The notes beneath the pieces were generated by a model. That model saw nothing but the letters and a program-made list of their open reading frames with translations, was not told the DNA's origin and ran no database searches. Position numbers and translations under genes: made by a program. A stretch of DNA of 64,000 nucleotides from Streptosporangium becharense (lineage in GTDB: Bacteria; Actinomycetota; Actinomycetes; Streptosporangiales; Streptosporangiaceae): assembly GCF_014204985.1 (NCBI RefSeq), contig NZ_JACHMP010000001.1:6820001-6884000 (forward strand), in the 5' to 3' direction. Positions within the stretch are counted from its first letter, which is position 1. Each line of letters starts with the position of its first letter. Positions 10,001 to 17,410 of this stretch are shown here, in pieces.

Positions 10001-10597
10001 CAGGCCGCTGGCCCGGGACGCCGCTATCGCGTGGCGGCCCAGGTCGAGCAGCTCCTGGACGCTGCCGGGGTGGATCACCGGCATGCCCAGGGCGGCGAGC
10101 GAGCTCTCGGTCGCCGAGGGGAGTGTGGAGGACTTGCAGGTCGGATCGTCACCGCAGAAGGCGATCAGGCCCCCCAGGGGATGGGCGCCGACGAAGTTGC
10201 CGTGCCGGAACGCGTCGGCCGCGCGGTCCACGCCGGGCGCCTTGCCGTACCAGACGCCCAGCACGCCCGCCTTGCGCGGGTCGGGCAGGGTGGGCACGAG
10301 CTGGCTGCCCCACACCGCGGTGGCGCCGAGCTCCTCGTTCTGGCCGGGGCGGTGCACGACGTCGAGCGGCTCGGCGAACGCGCGGGAGCGGGCCAGCTCC
10401 TGGTCGAAGCCGCCGAGGGGGGAGCCGGGGTAGCCCGAGACCATCGCGCCGGTGTCGAACCCGGCGGCGCGGTCGGCGCGCATCTGGTCGAGGATCACGC
10501 GGACGAGCACCTGGGTGCCGTTCATGAACACCCGGCCTTGTTCCAGCAGGTAGCGGTCGTCGGGGGAGACCTCACCGGCATCGGCGGAGATCGTCAT
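7100..10597 (-). CDS. indolepyruvate ferredoxin oxidoreductase, fused form
   Basis: 1165 residues, the single-chain actinobacterial/proteobacterial form of 2-oxoacid:ferredoxin oxidoreductase. In order: an N-terminal pyruvate-ferredoxin-type domain with GYPGSPLGGFD; a TPP-binding half with FFCSGCPHN (about residue 430) and a GGEGAQWIG stretch; iron-sulfur cysteines in CEGCGDCARKSEC (about 634) and CNKDYSCVDGDC; a gamma domain (GIGGTGVVSVAQILG, about 710); and a C-terminal DUF6537-like segment from about 930. It oxidatively decarboxylates arylpyruvates from aromatic amino acid transamination to aryl-acyl-CoA, reducing ferredoxin. The gene is divergent from the Lrp/AsnC regulator at 10710, which suggests amino-acid-responsive control. 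Confidence 0.93.
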   Translation of the reverse strand: MTISADAGEVSPDDRYLLEQGRVFMNGTQVLVRVILDQMRADRAAGFDTGAMVSGYPGSPLGGFDQELARSRAFAEPLDVVHRPGQNEELGATAVWGSQLVPTLPDPRKAGVLGVWYGKAPGVDRAADAFRHGNFVGAHPLGGLIAFCGDDPTCKSSTLPSATESSLAALGMPVIHPGSVQELLDLGRHAIAASRASGLWVAVKAVSNVVDATGTVDVGHGRITPVMPVVEHQGRPYRHVPDGTLLTPWSLEMERTLTGPRLELARAYARENELNRITADPRDAWLGIVASGTAYYDVREGLRRLGVTPEELGIRLLKIGMLWPLDPEIVRTFARGLTEILVVEEKGPLLETLVKDVLYGTADAPRVLGKLDENDAPLIPRHGAVDADLAAKAVAFRLRRRGIGERVEKGLATVSRPAPLKLITASRTPFFCSGCPHNRSTAVPDGAVVGAGIGCHTMVVLNREGKGTLAGLTQMGGEGAQWIGQAPFTGTPHIFQNLGDGTFHHSGSLAVRAAVGAGVNITYKILYNSAVAMTGGQTITPALSVADLTRWLETEGVRRVIVTTDEPERYRGVALAPIAEVRDRSALQDAQRELAATPGVTVLVHDQQCAAEKRRLRKKGTLPDPVRRVAINQRVCEGCGDCARKSECLSVLPVETEFGRKTEIHQSSCNKDYSCVDGDCPSFVTVVPAGKGTAGKRPPVPAPPRMPVPGLPTGETSIRLVGIGGTGVVSVAQILGTAAMLDGKRSRGLDQTGLAQKGGTVVSDILIFEGDGDRTTPSGAAGVDAYLALDLIGATDPKHLAAADRDRTVAVVSTSLVPTGSMVLDPATHLTDPASPVGALEARTRRELNVYLDAERVAQALFGDHMPANTIVVGAAWQRGLIPIRLESIERAIRAGGGRAAERTIAAFHWGRAVVSDPEAVARATRPAVPVPPPVAREAARLVDALAEPGTELHRILSARVPDLAAYQNPRYAVRYAHAVRAVLDREREALGAEGWEPAGSFPVTEAYARQLHRLMAYKDEYEVARLHLDPAERARIAAEFGPGARISYNLHPPALRALGMKRKLRLGPWFDPAFHLLYGMRGLRGTRLDPFGLGRVRRTERELAEEYTRDLHRALAFLDRGTAERVRELAELPDVVRGYEDVKLRGVAAYRERAAELLGDLRRG

Positions 10598-10709
10598 TAG
10601 CGTGGTCCCGTCTGTCGGACTCCTGCGATTGCCGAAAGGTTATGTCACAGAGAACGGAATTCGATGTCAATCTTTCGTAGGGATGTGCCGGGGGTTAGCA
10701 TCAGATGCC

Positions 10710-11162
10710 ATGGATGTGACGGATCGCGCAATTCTGAGCTTTCTGCAGGCCGAGGGCAGGCTGAGCAACCTGGAGCTGGCCGAGCGGGTCCGGCTCACGC
10801 CGTCGCCCTGTCTGCGCCGGGTCCGCAACCTTGAGGAGTCCGGGGTGATCACCGGCTACCGTGCGGTGATCGACCCGGTCGCCGTCGGGCGGGGCTTCCA
10901 GGTGGTCGCCTACGTCGAGCTGGAGGGCCAGGACGCCGAGACGGTCACCGCTTTCGAGGCCGCCGTCATGGAGATCGACGACGTGGTGGAGTGCCTGCGC
11001 ATGTTCGGCCGTCCCGACTACGTGCTGCGGGTGGCGGTCCCCGACATGGACGCCTACAGCCAGCTCTGCCTGGAGAAGCTGGGTCGCCTGCCCGGTCTCG
11101 ACAAGCTGACCTCGCAGATCGCGATGAAGGCCCTCAAGCCCGGGGGCGTCCTCCCGCTCTGA
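10710..11162 (+). CDS. Lrp/AsnC family transcriptional regulator
   Basis: 150 residues from ATG 10710. A TAGCAT -10-like hexamer at 10696-10701 ends eight bases before the ATG, which suggests a leaderless transcript and decides against the longer reading frame from 10602. An AsnC-type helix-turn-helix occupies residues 1-60 (LDRAILSFLQ-like start, LAERVRLTPSPCLRRVRNLE), then a RAM/ActD ligand domain (GRGFQVVAYVELEGQD, GRPDYVLRVAVPDMDAY). It is divergent from the indolepyruvate oxidoreductase gene across 112 bp and is its likely regulator, with an amino acid or its keto acid as effector. Confidence 0.9.
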   Translation: MDVTDRAILSFLQAEGRLSNLELAERVRLTPSPCLRRVRNLEESGVITGYRAVIDPVAVGRGFQVVAYVELEGQDAETVTAFEAAVMEIDDVVECLRMFGRPDYVLRVAVPDMDAYSQLCLEKLGRLPGLDKLTSQIAMKALKPGGVLPL

Positions 11163-11301
11163 GCCGCAGGCACCGCCCGGTTTCCGCATGGTCGGCCGGT
11201 TGCCGCCCGATGGCGCCCGCTTCCAGGTATGAGGATTCACTCATGCCGTACGCGCCGTCCAGCATTGGCACTCCTGACCGTGGTCATCGATAGTTGACCC
11301 C

Positions 11302-12003
11302 ATGCACCGACCCCTGACCGTCGCCGTCATCGGCGATTCCGATGAGACGTCCGCCTCCTACCTGACCACGAACGACGCCCTGCGCCACTCCGCCGGGCAC
11401 CTGGGGGTGGAGGTGGACATCCGCTGGCTGCCGACCCCTCCCCTGGAGACCGACCTGTCGGCCGTCCGGTCGGCCGACGCACTGTGGTGCGCCCCCGGCA
11501 GCCCCTACCGCAGCCTGTCAGGGGCGTTGCGTGCGATGCGCCACGGCCGTGAGCACGGGATCCCGACCCTGGGCACGTGCGGCGGCTACCAGCACATCGT
11601 CATCGAGTACGCCCGCAACGTGCTGGGTTTCACCGACGCGCAGCACGCTGAGTACGACCCCTACGCCTCGCGGTTGTTCGTCTCCAGGCTCGCGTGCTCC
11701 CTGGTGGGGAAGACCATGCCGGTCATGCTCGTACCAGGCTCGACGGCCGCCGCCCTGTACGGTGAGGAGAAGGTCGAGGAGGAGTACTACTGCAACTTCG
11801 GGCTCAACCCCGACCACCAGCGGACCCTCCACGACGGCGGCCTGCGGGTGATCGGCACCGACGCCGACGGCGAGGCCCGCATCCTGCAAGTGCCCGGCCA
11901 CCCCTTCTACCTGGCCACGCTCTTCCTCCCGCAGGCCCGCTCGTCGAGCGCCGGGCCGCACCCGCTGATCACCGGCTTCCTGAGGGCGGCGCTGAAGGCA
12001 TGA
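11302..12003 (+). CDS. CTP synthase C-terminal-related (glutamine amidotransferase-like) protein
   Basis: 233 residues. The fold matches the class I glutamine amidotransferase half of CTP synthase, without the synthetase domain. The nucleophile elbow is GTCGGYQH with Cys93. The C-terminal motif is HPFYLATLFLPQ (200-211), where CTP synthase has HPFFxAxQFHPE. The catalytic His and Glu are therefore Leu209 and Gln211, so ordinary glutaminase activity is unlikely. The family is known from databases as a stand-alone relative, some members carrying selenocysteine at the Cys position; here the codon is TGC. It overlaps the LysR gene by 4 bp (ATGA), so the two are translationally coupled. A TAGTTG hexamer just upstream of the ATG suggests a leaderless start. 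Confidence 0.8.
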   Translation: MHRPLTVAVIGDSDETSASYLTTNDALRHSAGHLGVEVDIRWLPTPPLETDLSAVRSADALWCAPGSPYRSLSGALRAMRHGREHGIPTLGTCGGYQHIVIEYARNVLGFTDAQHAEYDPYASRLFVSRLACSLVGKTMPVMLVPGSTAAALYGEEKVEEEYYCNFGLNPDHQRTLHDGGLRVIGTDADGEARILQVPGHPFYLATLFLPQARSSSAGPHPLITGFLRAALKA

Positions 12004-12905
12004 CGTTCACCCAGCTCCGGATCCTGCAGGCGGTGGCGCGCACCGGCAACATGACCCGGGCGGCCGAGGAACTCGCCACCACCCAGTCAGCGGTGAGCCA
12101 CGCCCTGCGCCTGCTGGAACGCGAGCTCGGTCTGCCCCTGTTCATCCGGGGCAACCAGGGGGTGACCCTGACCCCCGCCGGCCGTACCGTGAGCCGGCGG
12201 GCCGCGCTCATCCTGACCCAGCTGGAGGCTCTCGACCAGGAGGTGGCGGTCGCCCGCAGCCAGTCGGGCGGCCGCCTGCGCATCGGCGTCATCCCCAGCG
12301 CCAACGCGCACCTGCTCCCGTCCGTCCTGCGCGCCTTCACCGCCGCGCATCCCCGCGTTACCCTCACCGTGCTGGAGGGATCCGACCCCGAGGTCCTGGA
12401 CTGGCTCCAGACCGGCGCGGTCGACGTCGCCACCATCACCACCACCGCCCCCCACCTGACCGTCACCCCGTTCTCCCGTGACCGCATGCTCGCCGTCTTC
12501 CCGGCCGCCCACCGGCTGAGCTCCCGACCCGCCGTCACCGTGGCCGACGTGGCCCGTCACCCCTTCATCATGTCCGCGGGCGGCTGTGAGCCGCTGATCA
12601 TGGAGGTTGTACGACGAGCGGGGGCGACCCTGCGCTGTCACTACCGCGTCCGCGAGACCGGCAGCATCCTCGCCATGGTCGCCGAGGAGCTCGGCGTGTC
12701 GATCATCCCTGAGCTGGCCCTTCCGGCGCAGACCACGGGGATCTGCGCGATACCGCTTGAGCCGGAGGAGACGCGCACCATCATGCTCGGTCTCCCGGGG
12801 GACGGTGCGGCGCTGCCCATGGCCGCCGCTTTCACCGAGCTGGCTCTGCGCGAGGTGCCCCCGGCGTACCGCTGCGTCGCCGGTTCTGTCGGTGGCCGTT
12901 CCTAG
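12000..12905 (+). CDS. LysR family transcriptional regulator
   Basis: 301 residues. The N-terminal winged helix is classical (MTFTQLRILQAVARTGNM, LATTQSAVSHALRLLEREL, PLFIRGNQGVTLT). The type 2 periplasmic-binding effector domain starts about residue 90 (GRLRIGVIPSANAHLLPSVL). The start overlaps the stop of the amidotransferase-like gene, and a small DUF6882 gene follows within 62 bp, so the regulator is inside the cluster rather than divergent from it. Its target and effector are unknown; control of its own operon is the simplest inference. Confidence 0.92.
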   Translation: MTFTQLRILQAVARTGNMTRAAEELATTQSAVSHALRLLERELGLPLFIRGNQGVTLTPAGRTVSRRAALILTQLEALDQEVAVARSQSGGRLRIGVIPSANAHLLPSVLRAFTAAHPRVTLTVLEGSDPEVLDWLQTGAVDVATITTTAPHLTVTPFSRDRMLAVFPAAHRLSSRPAVTVADVARHPFIMSAGGCEPLIMEVVRRAGATLRCHYRVRETGSILAMVAEELGVSIIPELALPAQTTGICAIPLEPEETRTIMLGLPGDGAALPMAAAFTELALREVPPAYRCVAGSVGGRS

Positions 12906-12966
12906 GATCGGCGCGCGAGTGCGAACCGCATCGCGACACCTTCCCACCGCAGAAAAGGCGTGTTCG

Positions 12967-13632
12967 TTGAACAACCTGCAGCAACACCTGTCACGGTGCA
13001 TCGCCTCCTCCCTGGCGCGTCAGATCGCCTTCGGCGAGCTGACCGGCCACCTGGGCTGGGCCGTGGACGTGAACACCGGGACGATCACGTTCGGCGACGA
13101 CCTCAGGTTTCCGATCCAGCTCCTGGGCACGGAAAGCGACGCTGAGCAGACCTGGCTCTGGGCCTGGGCGAACACGCGGAGCAACCTCCCGCCTGCTCTG
13201 CTGCGCGCCGCCACCTGGCTGCGGGAGTACGGGCTGCAGCACCGCATCCCGGAGCTGACCGAGGCGCAGGTGCCGCTCGACTCGGCCGACGGGCACCTTC
13301 TCGCCCTGCTGTCGGCGGGGCTGACCGGGCGTTGTTACTACCGCGGGTCCCACCAGGGCGGGGCGGTGTTCCTGCTCGTGGAGGCCGTGCCGGACTCGGT
13401 GCTGGCGCCCGTGCCGCCGGAACGCGCCGTCGCCGTCCTGTCCCACGCCATCGGGATGTGCGAGCTCGATCATCGAACACTGGTCGGCAGCTTCCTGACC
13501 CAGCAGGGCTGGCAGGTCGAGACGGCGGCGGCGGCCATCGCGGGGCGGCACCCCGGCGGGTCGGAGCTGCGGGTGGAGTTCGACGGCCAGGGGCGGATCG
13601 GCGACATCCGCGCCACGATCCAGGCCGGCTGA
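12967..13632 (+). CDS. DUF6882-like protein
   Basis: 221 residues from a TTG start (LNNLQQHLSRCIASS) with GAAAAGG about eight bases upstream; GTG 12919 in the same frame is an alternative. Features of the family are LGWAVDVNTGTITFG near the N-terminus and QLLGTESDAEQTWLWAWAN at about residues 47-66, followed by an alpha-helical region. No signal peptide, membrane segment or catalytic motif is visible. DUF6882 proteins are cytoplasmic actinobacterial proteins of unknown function. It follows the LysR gene in the same direction. Confidence 0.72.
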   Translation: MNNLQQHLSRCIASSLARQIAFGELTGHLGWAVDVNTGTITFGDDLRFPIQLLGTESDAEQTWLWAWANTRSNLPPALLRAATWLREYGLQHRIPELTEAQVPLDSADGHLLALLSAGLTGRCYYRGSHQGGAVFLLVEAVPDSVLAPVPPERAVAVLSHAIGMCELDHRTLVGSFLTQQGWQVETAAAAIAGRHPGGSELRVEFDGQGRIGDIRATIQAG

Positions 13633-13639
13633 GACCGGG

Positions 13640-13656
13640 GGGAGGCGTTCCCTCCC
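13640..13656. terminator. candidate terminator after DUF6882 gene
   Basis: Stem GGGAGG/CCTCCC with loop CGTTC, 8 bp after the stop codon at 13632. The following stretch to about 13740 is C-rich low-complexity sequence with no gene. Confidence 0.4.
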
Positions 13657-13804
13657 GGCCCCGCCCGCCCCTGCCCGGCCCCGCCTGCCTCTGCCCGGTC
13701 CTGCCCGGCCCTGCGCGGTCGCTGCGGCGCGTGGCCGTCCGCGCGCCGTCCGCCGGGATCCGGTCGTCACGGGTGGGCCGTATGACAGCCCGTGGTGTCC
13801 GAAA

Positions 13805-13834
13805 TTGGAAAAATCCTACTATTTTTGTAGGATT
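13805..13834 (+). promoter_or_regulatory. promoter overlapped by a perfect dyad (operator)
   Basis: A perfect 8-bp inverted repeat, AATCCTAC (13812-13819) and GTAGGATT (13827-13834), separated by TATTTTT. It sits in an AT-rich island within C-rich sequence. TTGGAA (13805-13810) and TAGGAT (13828-13833), spaced by 17 bp, make a good actinomycete -35/-10 pair. The dyad covers the spacer and the -10, which is the classical placement for a repressor site. The predicted transcript would have a leader of about 100 nt before the DUF1684 gene at 13941. The 308-bp gap 13633-13940 otherwise holds nothing I can name. Confidence 0.65.
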
Positions 13835-13940
13835 ACCAGATAAGTCGCCCAAGTGGAGGAACTCCCACAGACGGTGACGTATGCGTCGAACACCCCGGTG
13901 AGCCCCAGGCCCGCCCGAACGAAGTGAGCTGTCCGAAACC

Positions 13941-14678
13941 ATGTCCGCAACGGCCCCCGCGCACGTCGTCGAGTCCGCCCGCGCAGGCTGGGACGCCTGG
14001 CGTGCGTCCCGCCTCACCTCCCTCACCGCACCCACGGGAAACCTCGCGCTCGTCGAGACCCGCTGGTCGGCCCCGGGCGAGGAGGCCCCCGCTGAGGACA
14101 CGGCCGAGGACACGCCGACCGGGCGGCCGGACGGGGTGACGGTCACCAGGCTGGAGCGGCGTGACCTCGTCACCGGCCAGGTGCAGCACGGCATCCGCCA
14201 ATGGGACGCCGCCTCCCCGGCGATCCGGCACTTCACCACCGTCGACGCCTTCCCCTTCGACCCCCGCTGGGTGACCGAGGCCGTCTTCACCCCGGTCTCC
14301 GAGTCGCGGGTCTTCCCGTTCGAGCACATCCGCGACGGCGGCGCCACCCGCGACCTCGTCGTTCCCGGCGACCTCGCCGTCTCCCTGGGCGGCGTCTCGT
14401 ACACGCTGAGCGCGTTCGACGACGGCGGGTCGCTCCTGCTGGTCTTCGCCGACCCGACCAACGGCGTGACCACCTACGGCGCCGGCCGGTTCCTGCTGGT
14501 GCGGCGCCCGGCCGGCGAGGAGCGGGTCGTGCTCGACTTCAACCGCGCCTTCGTCCCGCCCTGCGGGTTCTCCGTGCACTACAACTGTCCGCTGCCACCG
14601 CCGCAGAACCGCCTGCACGTGCCGGTCGAGGCGGGCGAGAAGCTGCCCGTCTTCCGCGACGGCTACCAGGTGCACTGA
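13941..14678 (+). CDS. DUF1684 domain-containing protein
   Basis: 245 residues. DUF1684 features: an N-terminal helix with GWDAWRASRLTSLTAPTGNL, the central EVRTLTRxxVVPGDL-like strand pattern (FEHIRDGGATRDLVVPG), GAGRFLLVRRP, the DFNRAF strand, and the C-terminal CGFSVHYNCPLPPPQNRL. The family has unknown function; it is cytoplasmic and has no signal peptide. The gene is the first after the dyad-overlapped promoter at 13805 and lies 130 bp before the peptide-type transporter genes, suggesting that it acts on, or is induced with, the imported compound. The gap 14679-14808 contains short GCGCCACACC repeats only. Confidence 0.85.
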   Translation: MSATAPAHVVESARAGWDAWRASRLTSLTAPTGNLALVETRWSAPGEEAPAEDTAEDTPTGRPDGVTVTRLERRDLVTGQVQHGIRQWDAASPAIRHFTTVDAFPFDPRWVTEAVFTPVSESRVFPFEHIRDGGATRDLVVPGDLAVSLGGVSYTLSAFDDGGSLLLVFADPTNGVTTYGAGRFLLVRRPAGEERVVLDFNRAFVPPCGFSVHYNCPLPPPQNRLHVPVEAGEKLPVFRDGYQVH

Positions 14679-14808
14679 GACGCACCGCGCCACACCGCGC
14701 CACACCGCGACGCACCCGGTACGCACCGGCGCACCGAGCGGTCCCACCCCCGGCGAGCCCCGGCCCGCCCGTTCCACCCGGCCGTACGGCCACACCTCAG
14801 GAGAGACA

Positions 14809-16350
14809 GTGAAAAGGACGACGACCTCGCTCATCGGAGCCGCCCTCGCGGCCGCGCTGGCCCTGGCGGGCTGCGGCTCCGGCTCCGGTTCCGGGGGGAG
14901 CGCCTCCGGGGGCGGCTCGGCGAGCGCCGCGCCGGCGGGCGCGTTCGACCCGAACGCGACGATCGAGATCGGCTCGCTCTACGAGCCGCAGAACCTCGAC
15001 AACACCGGCGGCGGCGGACAGGGCGTGACCGAGGCGTTCAACGGCAACGTCTACGAGGGCCTGTTCCGGCTGACCGACGACGGCAAGGTCGAGAACCTGC
15101 TCGCCGAGAAACACGAGGTCAGCTCCGACGGCCTGACCTACACCTTCACGCTGCGTGACGGCGTGAAGTTCCACTCGGGCGACCCCCTCACCGCCGCCGA
15201 CGTGAAGTACAGCATCGAGAAGGTCACCGCGAAGGACTCGCAGTCGGCCCGCAAGAGCAGCCTGTCCGTGATCAAGAGCGTCGAGACCCCGGACGACCGC
15301 ACGGTCGCCGTGAAGCTGTCCGACAAGTCGATCTCGTTCGTCTACAACCTCAGCTACATCTGGGTCGTCAACGACGCCGCGAAGGACCTCGCGAAGTCCG
15401 AGGACGGAACCGGCCCCTACAAGCTCGGCGAGTGGAAGCGCGGCTCCACGCTGAGCCTGGTGCCCTTCGACGGCTACTGGGGCACCGCCCCGACCAACAA
15501 GGGCGTGGTGTTCCACTACTTCACCTCGGCGACCGCGCTCAACAACGCGCTGCTCACCGACGCGGTGGACGTCGTCACCAGCGAGCAGAGCCCGGACGCG
15601 CTGGAGCAGTTCGCGAACAACCCGGCCTACAAGGTCAACGACGGCCAGTCCACGACCAAGCTCCTGCTGGCCTTCAACGACCGGGTCAAGCCGTTCGACA
15701 ACAAGCTCGTCCGCAAGGCCGTCAGCTCCGCCATCGACGACCGCAAGCTGCTCAACTCCATCTGGGGCGACTACGGCACGCTCATCGGCTCCATGGTCCC
15801 GCCGACCGACCCGTGGTACGAGGACCTGACCGCGGTCGACCCCTACGACGTGGAGCTGGCCAAGAAGCAGCTCGCCGAGGCGGGCCTCGCCGGCGGGTTC
15901 GAGTTCACCCTCGACACCCCCAACTACGACCCGCACCCCACCGTCGCCACGTTCATCAAGGGCGAGCTGGCCAAGATCGGCGTCAACGTCACGATCAACG
16001 TCATCACCGCCGACGAGTGGTACACCAAGGTGTTCAAGAACCGCGACTTCAGCGCGACGCTCCAGGAGCACGTCAACGACCGCGACGTGGTCTGGTACGG
16101 CAACCCCGACTTCTACTGGGGCTACGACAACCCCGAGGTGACCAAGCTCGTGGCCGAGGCCGAGCGCTCGGACACCGCCGAGCAGCAGACCGAGCTGCTC
16201 AAGAAGGCCAACCGGCAGATCGCCGAGGACGCCGCCAGCGACTGGCTCTACCTCTACCCGCAGATCGTAGTGGCCTCCTCGAAGCTGTCCGGCTACCCGG
16301 TCAACGGCCTCAACTCGCAGTTCCCCGCCTACGCCATCAAGAAGGGCTGA
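14809..16350 (+). CDS. ABC transporter substrate-binding lipoprotein, family 5 (Opp/Dpp/Nik type)
   Basis: 513 residues from GTG 14809 with AGGAGAG upstream. The lipoprotein signal ends with LALAGC, lipid-modified Cys22, then a Gly/Ser linker. SBP_bac_5 features are IEIGSLYEPQNLDNTGG, YTFTLRDGVKFHSGDPLTAADV (the family signature region), GTGPYKLGEWKRGS, and LRKAVSSAIDDRKLL-like helices. It binds a peptide or related solute outside the membrane and delivers it to the permeases encoded downstream. An 18-bp hairpin follows the stop codon and should make this gene more abundant than the permeases. Confidence 0.92.
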   Translation: MKRTTTSLIGAALAAALALAGCGSGSGSGGSASGGGSASAAPAGAFDPNATIEIGSLYEPQNLDNTGGGGQGVTEAFNGNVYEGLFRLTDDGKVENLLAEKHEVSSDGLTYTFTLRDGVKFHSGDPLTAADVKYSIEKVTAKDSQSARKSSLSVIKSVETPDDRTVAVKLSDKSISFVYNLSYIWVVNDAAKDLAKSEDGTGPYKLGEWKRGSTLSLVPFDGYWGTAPTNKGVVFHYFTSATALNNALLTDAVDVVTSEQSPDALEQFANNPAYKVNDGQSTTKLLLAFNDRVKPFDNKLVRKAVSSAIDDRKLLNSIWGDYGTLIGSMVPPTDPWYEDLTAVDPYDVELAKKQLAEAGLAGGFEFTLDTPNYDPHPTVATFIKGELAKIGVNVTINVITADEWYTKVFKNRDFSATLQEHVNDRDVVWYGNPDFYWGYDNPEVTKLVAEAERSDTAEQQTELLKKANRQIAEDAASDWLYLYPQIVVASSKLSGYPVNGLNSQFPAYAIKKG

Positions 16351-16366
16351 CCCCCGGATCGGCCGC

Positions 16367-16415
16367 ACGCCCCGGCCCGGCCCGCCGCCTCACGCGACGG
16401 GCCGGGCCGGGGCGT
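16367..16415 (+). terminator. 18-bp attenuator hairpin between binding protein and permease genes
   Basis: Perfect inverted repeat: arms 16367-16384 and 16398-16415, stem ACGCCCCGG...CCGGGGCGT, loop 13 nt. A mismatch-tolerant outer GGCCG/CGGCC extension would lengthen it. It lies 16 bases after the SBP stop and 30 bases before the permease start, with no T-tract. It is probably an intra-operon partial terminator or mRNA-stabilising hairpin. Confidence 0.75.
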
Positions 16416-16444
16416 CCGGCCGCCGGCGACCCGTCTGGTCTCCT

Positions 16445-17410
16445 ATGATCACTTACCTGTTGCGGCGGGCGGCGTTCCTCGTCGTCTCGCTCCTCCTCGC
16501 CTGCGTCGTGCTGTTCCTGCTGCTGCGGCTGCTGCCCGGCGACCCTGCCAACGCGCTGCTCTCGGTGGGCGCCACCCCCGAGCAGATCGAGGCCGCCCGG
16601 CACCGGATCGGCTCGGACCGCCCGCTGCCGGAGCAGTTCGCCACCTGGGTCGGCCAGATGGCGAGCCTCGACCTCGGCGAGTCCTTCGTCAGCACCCTCC
16701 CGGTCGGCCCGGAGATCGCCGCCCGCCTGGTCGTGACCGTCCCGCTCACGCTGCTGTCCTTCACGCTGGCGGTCGTCGTCGCCGTCCCGGTCGGTTTCGT
16801 CGCCGCGCACCGCGCGCACACCTGGTACGGGTCCCTGCTCAGCGGGTTCTCTCAGCTGGGCATCGCGGTGCCGGTCTTCTGGGTGGGCATGCTGCTGATC
16901 ACCGTCTTCGCGCTCCAGTTGCGCGTGCTGCCCGCCGGAGGGTTCCCCCGGGACGACTGGGCCGACCCGGTCGCGGCCCTGACCTCGCTGGCCCTGCCCG
17001 TCGTCACCGTGGCCCTCGTCATGTCCGCCTCGCTCATCCGCTACGTCCGCTCCGCCACCGTCGACGTGCTGGGCAGCGACTACCTGCGGACGTTCCGGGC
17101 GCTCGGCTCCTCCTTCACCGGGGCGATGTGGCGGCACGGCCTGCGCAACGCGGCCGTGCCCGTCGTGTCGATCCTCGGCATCGAGCTGGCCACCACCTTC
17201 CTCGGCGCCGTCGTGGTCGAGAGCGTCTTCGTCCTGCCCGGCCTCGGCGGGATGCTGGTCAAGGGGATCGCCCAGCACGACTACCCGGTCATCCAGGGCA
17301 TCCTGTTCGTCAGCACGTTCGCGGTGCTGCTGATCGGCTTCGCCGCCGACCTCGTCCAGCGGCTCATCGACCCGCGGCTGCGCGGCTCCGCGACGGGAGG
17401 CAGGCGGTGA
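16445..17410 (+). CDS. ABC transporter permease, DppB type
   Basis: 321 residues. The first transmembrane segment (residues 8-30) is followed by the DppB-type extracytoplasmic loop (RLLPGDPANALLSVGATPEQIEAARHRIG), then five further hydrophobic spans. The EAA loop for ATPase docking is in DYLRTFRALGSSFTGAMWRHGLRNA. The C-terminal ESVFVLPGLGGMLVKGI is typical of the family. It forms the membrane channel together with the permease at 17407, which it overlaps by 4 bp. Confidence 0.93.
   Translation: MITYLLRRAAFLVVSLLLACVVLFLLLRLLPGDPANALLSVGATPEQIEAARHRIGSDRPLPEQFATWVGQMASLDLGESFVSTLPVGPEIAARLVVTVPLTLLSFTLAVVVAVPVGFVAAHRAHTWYGSLLSGFSQLGIAVPVFWVGMLLITVFALQLRVLPAGGFPRDDWADPVAALTSLALPVVTVALVMSASLIRYVRSATVDVLGSDYLRTFRALGSSFTGAMWRHGLRNAAVPVVSILGIELATTFLGAVVVESVFVLPGLGGMLVKGIAQHDYPVIQGILFVSTFAVLLIGFAADLVQRLIDPRLRGSATGGRR

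Noticed and set aside
7259-10600. 1113-codon open frame on the plus strand opposite the indolepyruvate oxidoreductase gene
   Set aside because: Antisense shadow of a high-GC gene: Gly/Arg/Pro/His-rich, no domain, no ribosome site.
11302-12003. Selenocysteine in the amidotransferase-like protein
   Set aside because: The codon at position 93 is TGC (Cys), with no in-frame TGA.
13835-13940. Possible riboswitch in the leader of the DUF1684 operon
   Set aside because: No known aptamer consensus recognised; apart from the promoter dyad only weak hairpins occur.
14797-16368. 523-codon open frame opposite the substrate-binding protein gene
   Set aside because: Antisense shadow; low-complexity Val/Gly/Arg composition and complete overlap with a well-recognised gene.
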